DNA of 11,787 bases from an uncultured Bacilli bacterium. GTDB taxonomy: Bacteria; Bacillota_I; Bacilli_A; RF39; UBA660. Position numbers and translations under genes: made by a program. This document shows, piece by piece, positions 6,920 through 11,787 of the stretch; position 1 is the first letter of the stretch; the number at the start of each line of letters is the position of its first letter. The notes below the pieces were generated by a model, which ran no database searches, was not told where the DNA came from, and saw only the letters and a list, made by a program, of their open reading frames with translations. The stretch lies in NCBI GenBank assembly GCA_949440065.1, contig CASRZP010000038.1, positions 1-11,787 of the forward strand, read 5' to 3'.

Positions 6920-6944
6920 CGAAAATGATTAGAATTTCAATAAT

Positions 6945-7823
6945 TTATTCTACTTGCATAATTTCTAAAATTCGATTTAAATCGTTGGCATTTACAAAAT
7001 TTATCTCTATTTTTTTCCCCTTTACTCTCACTCTGGTTCCTAACTTTTCGCTTAATAATTCTTCTACATAGGCAAAATCATTATTTTTCTCTTTATTATG
7101 AAGATACTTTTCTTGCTTTTTTTGATATTCTTCTTTAGCAGATAATTCTTCTAATTGACGAACATTTAGTCCTGTTTTTACAATTTTTTCGGCTAAGTTT
7201 TTAACCTTTTTATCATCTTCAATTTTACTCAATACCCTTGCATGGCTCATGGTAATCTTATTTTCTACTAGTAAATCTTTCACTTCTTCGGGCAAAGTTA
7301 ATAAACCAAGCATATTTGTTACATGACTTCTACTTTTTCCAATTCTTATAGCTAGTTGTTCTTGCGTAAGCGTTAAATGGTCAATTAAACTTTTATATGC
7401 CATAGCTTCTTCTAAAGGCGACAAATTTTCTCTTTGCAAATTCTCCAGTAAAGCAATTTCCATCATTTCTGTATCCGTAAAATCTTTTACAATCGCAGGT
7501 ACTGTTTCTAATCCTGCTATTTTACTTGCCTTAACACGACGTTCTCCTGCTATAATTTCATATCCTTTAATACTTTTTTTCGCAATAATAGGACTAAATA
7601 CACCGTGTTCTTTTATAGAAGAAGCTAATTCTTCTAAGGCTCCTTCATCAAAAGTCTTTCTTGGCTGATATGGGTTACTACGTAATTCACTAATTTTTAA
7701 TTCAACAACAGCATCTTTTGGCGTAGTCGTAATGATTTTCTCTTCTAATTTATCATAATCAATAGGTTCATTATTGAATAATTCTTCTAAACCTCGACCT
7801 AATGCTCTTCTTTTAGTTTCCAT
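6945..7823 (-). CDS. parB: Chromosome partitioning protein ParB (Spo0J)
   Basis: CTP-dependent DNA clamp that loads at parS sites near the origin and works with ParA and SMC in segregation. From the ATG at 7823 it has 292 residues. The N-terminus METKRRALGRGLEELF is the usual ParA-contacting tail. Then come NPYQPRKTF (50-58), the CTP-binding box GERRVKAS (93-100), ENLQREN (127-133), and the helix-turn-helix TQEQLAIRIGKSRSHVTNML (153-172). The C-terminal dimer domain ends NDLNRILEIM. R165 in GKSRSH is the ParB-type residue, whereas Noc has Gln there. The start is uncertain: a TTG at 7832 lies 3 bases after a strong AAAGGAAGTGA site, and the ATG lies 12 bases after it. Homology favours the ATG. 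The gene overlaps the end of parA by 11 bases. Confidence 0.96.
   Translation of the reverse strand: METKRRALGRGLEELFNNEPIDYDKLEEKIITTTPKDAVVELKISELRSNPYQPRKTFDEGALEELASSIKEHGVFSPIIAKKSIKGYEIIAGERRVKASKIAGLETVPAIVKDFTDTEMMEIALLENLQRENLSPLEEAMAYKSLIDHLTLTQEQLAIRIGKSRSHVTNMLGLLTLPEEVKDLLVENKITMSHARVLSKIEDDKKVKNLAEKIVKTGLNVRQLEELSAKEEYQKKQEKYLHNKEKNNDFAYVEELLSEKLGTRVRVKGKKIEINFVNANDLNRILEIMQVE
7542..7563. repeat. 22-base identity between parB and noc (copy 1 of 2)
   Basis: This stretch is identical to 9681-9702 in noc. It encodes the YEIIAGERR part of the CTP-binding box in both paralogues. Identity reflects conserved protein sequence and shared codon use, or a small gene conversion; it is not a mobile repeat. 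Confidence 0.85.
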
Positions 7824-8598
7824 TTCTTTCAATCACTTCCTTTGCTAAATTTAAATAAGCTTCTGCTCCTCTACTTTTAGGGTCATATTCAATTATCGGT
7901 AGTCCATGTGATGGTGCTTCTGTCAAGCGAATTAAACGAGGAATTATCGTATTATATACTCTTTCTTTAAAATATTTTCGAATATCTTCCACTACTTCAA
8001 ATCCTAAATTGGTTCGTGAATCTAACATGGTAAGTAATACCCCTTCAATATCCAAATTAGGGTTTAATGTTTTTTGGGCAATCATAATGGTATTTAATAA
8101 TTGCATAATTCCTTCCAAGGCAAAAAACTCACATTGAACAGGAATAATAACTGAGTCTGAGGCACTTAGTGCATTGGTTGTAATTAAACCTAAAGAAGGT
8201 GGACAATCAATAATAATATAATCAAATATACCTTTTGCAGGAAGTAGATGTGCTTTTAATTGTCCCGTTTTGGAAAAAGAAGAATCATTTTGTCCTTTTT
8301 CCATTAACTCAATATCTATTCCTGCTAAATTAATTGTTGCAGGTAATAAATATAAATTAGCACATCTTGTTTTTATAATGGCATCATTTAAACTACTCGT
8401 TCCATTTAATACATCATATATACTATTATCAAAATCGCCTTTATTATATCCTACACCAGTTGTCGCATTTCCTTGTGGATCTAAATCAACTAATAATACC
8501 TTTTTTCCTAAAACGGCCAAAGATGCAGATAAATTAATACTTGTCGTTGTTTTTCCTACTCCGCCTTTTTGATTTACTAAAGAAATTATTTTTCCCAT
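7813..8598 (-). CDS. parA: Chromosome partitioning ATPase ParA (Soj)
   Basis: Deviant Walker ATPase that binds the nucleoid non-specifically as an ATP dimer and is released by ParB, helping origin segregation and, in Bacillus, controlling DnaA. The 261 residues contain the deviant Walker A KGGVGKTT (11-18), with the signature first Lys11 and Lys16, then LVDLDPQGN (36-44) and Walker B YIIIDCPPS. The C-terminal part has the family's TMLDSRTNLG and LTEAPSHGLPIIEYDP. The length is typical for chromosomal Soj (about 250-260). The ATG is preceded by AAGGTGA. There is no N-terminal DNA-binding extension, so it is not a plasmid type Ia ParA. It overlaps parB downstream and is separated from noc by a terminator, so parA-parB forms its own unit. 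Confidence 0.97.
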   Translation of the reverse strand: MGKIISLVNQKGGVGKTTTSINLSASLAVLGKKVLLVDLDPQGNATTGVGYNKGDFDNSIYDVLNGTSSLNDAIIKTRCANLYLLPATINLAGIDIELMEKGQNDSSFSKTGQLKAHLLPAKGIFDYIIIDCPPSLGLITTNALSASDSVIIPVQCEFFALEGIMQLLNTIMIAQKTLNPNLDIEGVLLTMLDSRTNLGFEVVEDIRKYFKERVYNTIIPRLIRLTEAPSHGLPIIEYDPKSRGAEAYLNLAKEVIERNGN

Positions 8599-8626
8599 TT
8601 TATCACCTTTTTTACTAATATAACTT

Positions 8627-8655
8627 ATTTTACCAAAAAAAAAGCAGTTTTTAAA
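8627..8655 (-). promoter_or_regulatory. Weak candidate promoter of parA-parB
   Basis: TTTAAA (8650-8655) and TAAAAT (8627-8632) lie 17 bases apart, overlapping the noc terminator. The matches are 4 and 5 of 6. A promoter is expected here because a strong terminator precedes parA, but the region is a run of A and T and the call is tentative. Confidence 0.3.
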
Positions 8656-8662
8656 TGCTTTT
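8635..8662 (-). terminator. Intrinsic terminator after noc
   Basis: On the minus strand AAAAGCA pairs with TGCTTTT across a 9-base loop, followed directly by an unbroken T-run (nine Ts from within the stem onward). It lies about 25 bases after the noc stop and separates noc from parA. Confidence 0.8.
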
Positions 8663-8684
8663 CATAGAAAAAGTAACTTTATTC

Positions 8685-9866
8685 TTAAGAATTTGTCGTT
8701 TTGTCAATTTTAATTGTAATTTGATACGCACCCTCAAGGTCTGCTTCTTCTTTATCTACATGAAAACCATGACTTTCAATATTAGAGATTAATGAACGAA
8801 TTTGATTGATAGCAGATTGTAAAGTGTTCATGGAACTTCTTTCAATAGTAGGTTCAAAATATAATGATTCTTGTAGTTCTGGTTTAGGGTTTATTAAAGA
8901 ACCAAAGGCAACATTAGGATCTAGTACTTTTTCGTTAGTTCCTTGTAAGTCTAATACTTCAATAGAATCATCACTATCCATACTTGGTAATTCTATTTCA
9001 CTAGTACTTACTTCTGGAGTATTTCCAACAAAACGATATTCACCATTTTGGTTATTTTCTACTACTATAGGTGTTTGCTTTACAAATTTATTCACCTCTA
9101 TATCTTTTGGAACATCAGCAGTTTTTAATTCTTCTAAGTTTTGACTAATTTTTTGTTGGGTACTATTGATTTGTTGAATCATATTATCTAATGTTGATAA
9201 TTGTTTATTAATATATTTATTTGTATTTTCTTCCTTTTTTTCCAATTCTTTACTATTGTCTTGGACATTCAACATCTTAATTTCTGATTCTAATTCTCTA
9301 ACCGTCATTCTTGTTGATATAATTCTTTGAAGTAGTTCTAATTGCTTGGTAGAATCACTAACATTTAATAAACTTCTTGCATGACGCTCAGAAATTTGAT
9401 CTTTCATTAAGGCATCTTGTATTTCTATAGGTAAAGATAATAAACGTAATTTATTAGCGACAGAAGATTGGCTTTTTCCCATCGTTTTTGCTAATTCCTC
9501 TTGCGTCATCTGATCTAATTCTAGAATTTTTTGGTATGTTCTTGCTTCTTCTACTGCACTTAAATCTTTTCTTTGTAAATTTTCAAGTAATGCTACTTTT
9601 GAAGTTTCTTTGTCATCAAGGTTTCTTACAATGGCTGGAATTTTAGTAAGACCTGCCATAGCTGATGCCTTATATCTTCTTTCTCCTGCTATAATTTCAT
9701 ATTTGTCTCCAATTTTTCTTACAATAATTGGCTGAATAACTCCATGTTCTTTAATTGAGGCTGCTAACTCTTTTAATGCTTTTTCATCAAATACTTCCCT
9801 TGGTTGAAATCTATTAGGTATTATTTCATCTAAATATAAGTTAATTATTTCATTTTCTGAATGCAT
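8685..9866 (-). CDS. noc: Noc-like ParB-family protein (nucleoid occlusion), atypical N-terminus and long linker
   Basis: Noc binds NBS sites and blocks division over the nucleoid. The 393 residues start almost directly at the ParB fold: LDEIIPNRFQPREVF (12-26), the CTP-binding box GERRYKAS (61-68), ENLQRKD (95-101), and the helix-turn-helix TQEELAKTMGKSQSSVANKL (121-140). Q133, K139 and R161 match the Noc-type specificity residues, and the C-terminal MNTLQSAINQIR through AYQITIKI (346-387) matches the end of B. subtilis Noc. B. subtilis Noc has about 283 residues and an N-terminal amphipathic membrane helix. That helix is absent here, and an in-frame TAG 15 bases before the ATG rules out a longer start. 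A linker of about 140 residues (200-345), with a possible coiled coil at 218-248 and an acidic stretch after it, is extra. GAGG lies about 7 bases before the ATG. Confidence 0.85.
   Translation of the reverse strand: MHSENEIINLYLDEIIPNRFQPREVFDEKALKELAASIKEHGVIQPIIVRKIGDKYEIIAGERRYKASAMAGLTKIPAIVRNLDDKETSKVALLENLQRKDLSAVEEARTYQKILELDQMTQEELAKTMGKSQSSVANKLRLLSLPIEIQDALMKDQISERHARSLLNVSDSTKQLELLQRIISTRMTVRELESEIKMLNVQDNSKELEKKEENTNKYINKQLSTLDNMIQQINSTQQKISQNLEELKTADVPKDIEVNKFVKQTPIVVENNQNGEYRFVGNTPEVSTSEIELPSMDSDDSIEVLDLQGTNEKVLDPNVAFGSLINPKPELQESLYFEPTIERSSMNTLQSAINQIRSLISNIESHGFHVDKEEADLEGAYQITIKIDKTTNS
9681..9702. repeat. 22-base identity between noc and parB (copy 2 of 2)
   Basis: Partner of 7542-7563. 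Flanking bases diverge at once on both sides, so the direct repeat is limited to the codons of the CTP-binding box. Confidence 0.85.
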
Positions 9867-9909
9867 AACTTTTCCTCGCTATTCTATATATTATACTATC
9901 ATATAATAC

Positions 9910-9937
9910 ATTATAGCATTATTTTACAATTTATCAA
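9910..9937 (-). promoter_or_regulatory. Promoter of noc
   Basis: TTGATA (9932-9937) and TATAAT (9910-9915) are 16 bases apart, with an extended -10 TG one base before the TATAAT. The -35 lies inside the last codons of rsmG. A second TATAAT at 9890-9895 has no good -35. The predicted start near 9903 gives a leader of about 36 bases. No terminator is seen after rsmG, so noc may also be read from the mnmG-rsmG transcript. Confidence 0.65.
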
Positions 9938-10628
9938 ACGTTTTTAGCGGTTTTGGGAAACTTTTTGTTGTTTTTTGTCGTTTTTTTATACTAATTAAGG
10001 TTCGCTCACTACCTTCAATAGGTAATAAAAATTCTTGCACATTAACAATTTCTGCGTTTATGTCATGCAAAATTTCCCTTGCTTGCATGAATTCTTCTTG
10101 ATTTTTCTTTCCCTTCATAGCAATAAAGATACCCTTATTGACCTTTATCATAGGAAGAGAAAAATTGATTAATTTTGTTAAAGAGGTCACAGCTCGAGCA
10201 GTTACAATATCAAACTCTTCACGATGAATTTTAGCATAATCTTCTGCTCTTGTGTGAATAGCACTAATATTTTTTAAATCTAATTGATGTATAATACAAT
10301 TTAAATAGTCCACTCGTTTACGTAAGGAATCAATGAGAGTAATATTTAAATCAGGAAATACTATTTTTAACACTATTCCTGGAAAACCTGCTCCACTTCC
10401 TATATCACATAAGGTAAGCGGTTGATTTAAATTCACGCATTTATATAGTGTTAGACTATCATAAAAATGTTTTAAATAAAACTCATTTTCCAAAGTAATT
10501 GTAGTTAAATTAATTTTTTCATTCCATTCTAATACTAAATGATAAAATCTTCTCAACTGACTTAATTGATGGTCATTTAAGGAAATTCCCAATTCACTAA
10601 CATAGCAACTAAAATCTTTATCACTCAT
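9924..10628 (-). CDS. rsmG: 16S rRNA (guanine-N7) methyltransferase RsmG (GidB)
   Basis: Uses S-adenosylmethionine to methylate N7 of G527 (E. coli numbering) in 16S rRNA; loss gives low-level streptomycin resistance in several species. The 234 residues include the N-terminal LVLEWNEKINLTTIT (31-45), the SAM-binding LCDIGSGAGFPGIVLKI (73-89), LIDSLRKRVDYL and the TARAV segment. The tail is Lys/Pro-rich. The ATG at 10628 is chosen because AGGAG lies 8 bases before it; a GTG at 10637 is part of that site. The gene overlaps the mnmG stop by 8 bases, as in the classical gidA-gidB pair. It is followed by noc, as in Bacillus. Confidence 0.95.
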   Translation of the reverse strand: MSDKDFSCYVSELGISLNDHQLSQLRRFYHLVLEWNEKINLTTITLENEFYLKHFYDSLTLYKCVNLNQPLTLCDIGSGAGFPGIVLKIVFPDLNITLIDSLRKRVDYLNCIIHQLDLKNISAIHTRAEDYAKIHREEFDIVTARAVTSLTKLINFSLPMIKVNKGIFIAMKGKKNQEEFMQAREILHDINAEIVNVQEFLLPIEGSERTLISIKKRQKTTKSFPKPLKTFDKL

Positions 10629-11787
10629 GAATTGCACTCCTTTTTTTCAAATAAATATTTAGAATAGTAATATCTGCTGGATTTACTCCGCTTATTCTAG
10701 AAGCTTGTCCTAACGTCATTGGACAAATTTCCCCTAGTTTTTGCCTTGCTTCACTAGCAATATTAGGAACCTTTTCGTAATCTATATCAAAAGGTATTTT
10801 TACTTTTTCTAAATGAAGCATTTTATCGGCTTCACGAAGAGCCTTTTTAATATATCCTTCGTACTTCGATTCAATTTCTACTTGTTGTCTTACTTCATCA
10901 CTATATAAGGAAAAATCCATAAAATGAGAAAGATGTTCCATCGTTATTTCTGGTCTTTTTATTAATTCATATAATGAAATACTCTCTTTTAGTATGGTAG
11001 AACCTATAGTTTGCAAATAATTATTTGTATCTACCGTTGGTGTTATTTTTGTATCTTGCATTTTTAAGGTTAATGTAGCAATACTTTCCTTTTTCTTTAA
11101 AAAGCTTTGATATGTAGCTTCTGATACTAGTCCAACTTGATAACCATACTCTCTTAACCTTAAATCAGCATTATCATTACGTAGCAGTAAACGATACTCA
11201 GCTCTTGATGTTAATAAGCGATAAGGATCCTTTATACCTTTAGTTACTAAATCATCGATTAACACCCCAATGTATGCTTCATTTCTTTTTAGGATTAAAG
11301 GCTCTTTTCCTTGTAGTTTTAAGCTTGCATTAATTCCTGCCATTAATCCTTGACACGCTGCCTCTTCATATCCACTACTTCCATTGATTTGTCCTGCAGT
11401 ATATAGATTTTCAATCAATTTCGTTTCTAATGATTGTTTTAATTGTTTAGGATCGATTGCATCATATTCAATTGCATAGGCATACTTTTTTATCACAGCA
11501 TTTTCTAAACCAGGAAGACTATGCACCATTTCATTTTGTACTTCATATGGCATGCTAGTAGAAAATCCTTGCAAATACATATCATCGTAGTATATACTTT
11601 CTGGCTCTAAAAACAATTGATGACGTTCTTTATCTGAGAAACGAACAATCTTATCTTCGATGGAAGGACAATATCTAGGTCCTACTCCTTCCACATACCC
11701 ACCATACATACTCGATTTTTCTAAGTTGTTTTTTATAATTTCATGCGTTTGTTCATTCGTATAAATTAAATGACAAGGAACTTGCTT
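10621..11787 (-). CDS. mnmG: tRNA uridine-5-carboxymethylaminomethyl modification enzyme MnmG (GidA), 5' end cut off by the window
   Basis: FAD- and NADH-dependent enzyme that, with MnmE, builds the cmnm5 group on U34 of several tRNAs. The reading frame is open to the window edge, giving 388 C-terminal residues of about 625; an internal ATG at 11709 is not the start. Visible motifs include PCHLIYTNEQTHEIIKNNL at the edge, GPRYCPSIEDKIVRF, the FAD-contacting TAGQINGSSGYEEAACQG, LLTSRAEYRLLLRNDNADLR, and the C-terminal ISGVNPADITIL that belongs to the MnmE- and tRNA-binding helical domain. It precedes and overlaps rsmG, which supports cotranscription. Missing are the N-terminal Rossmann GxGxxG motif and the first insertion domain. 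Confidence 0.97.
   Translation of the reverse strand, partial: KQVPCHLIYTNEQTHEIIKNNLEKSSMYGGYVEGVGPRYCPSIEDKIVRFSDKERHQLFLEPESIYYDDMYLQGFSTSMPYEVQNEMVHSLPGLENAVIKKYAYAIEYDAIDPKQLKQSLETKLIENLYTAGQINGSSGYEEAACQGLMAGINASLKLQGKEPLILKRNEAYIGVLIDDLVTKGIKDPYRLLTSRAEYRLLLRNDNADLRLREYGYQVGLVSEATYQSFLKKKESIATLTLKMQDTKITPTVDTNNYLQTIGSTILKESISLYELIKRPEITMEHLSHFMDFSLYSDEVRQQVEIESKYEGYIKKALREADKMLHLEKVKIPFDIDYEKVPNIASEARQKLGEICPMTLGQASRISGVNPADITILNIYLKKRSAIHE

Noticed and set aside
8598..8685. Possibility that noc-parA-parB is a plasmid or phage partition module
   Set aside because: The genes sit between mnmG-rsmG and rpsF-dnaB in the standard chromosomal order, and ParA lacks a plasmid-type N-terminal domain.
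8806..9144. Plus-strand open frame of 112 codons, with similar ones at 1700-2020, 3074-3259 and 8270-8572
   Set aside because: All lie opposite well-supported minus-strand genes, and their translations resemble no protein family I recognise; they look like shadows.

Overview
This AT-rich window (GC content low, not counted exactly) carries fourteen protein genes, all on the minus strand, and no RNA genes, insertion sequences or CRISPR arrays. Read in the direction of transcription, from high to low coordinates, the order is mnmG (5' end missing), rsmG, noc, parA/soj, parB/spo0J, a DUF951 gene, an AbgT-family transporter, ychF, rpsF, ssb, rpsR, a short gdpP-type phosphodiesterase, rplI and dnaB (3' end missing). 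This is essentially the conserved block found on one side of the chromosome origin in Bacillus subtilis and its relatives. I infer a chromosome of a low-GC Bacilli-like Firmicute, perhaps an Erysipelotrichales or uncultured Mollicutes-adjacent lineage. TGA is used as a stop (mnmG, DUF951) and the Trp codon checked in rsmG is TGG, so this is not a Mycoplasma/Spiroplasma code. By analogy with B. subtilis, oriC should lie beyond the right-hand end.

Transcription units suggested by spacing and signals are: (1) mnmG-rsmG, with overlapping genes; (2) noc, with a strong promoter inside the end of rsmG and a clear intrinsic terminator after it; (3) parA-parB, overlapping; (4) DUF951-transporter-ychF, joined by a 4-base overlap and then by a ribosome binding site that overlaps the previous stop; (5) rpsF-ssb-rpsR, with a near-consensus promoter, a structured leader and a terminator whose stem contains the rpsR stop codon; (6) gdpP-rplI-dnaB, with a -10 box just upstream and tight spacing.

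The functions fall into tRNA and rRNA modification (MnmG, RsmG), chromosome segregation and nucleoid occlusion (ParA, ParB, Noc), ribosome structure (S6, S18, L9), replication (SSB, DnaB), c-di-AMP turnover (GdpP-like) and a ribosome-linked ATPase (YchF). The transporter is the only gene that looks accessory.

I see no new multi-gene system. The points most worth a second look are variations on known families: a GdpP-type enzyme reduced to its catalytic DHH/DHHA1 core with an altered GGGH motif; a Noc-like protein without the N-terminal membrane-targeting helix but with a long acidic linker; a zinc-type (four-ligand) S18; and the transporter placed inside a housekeeping cluster.
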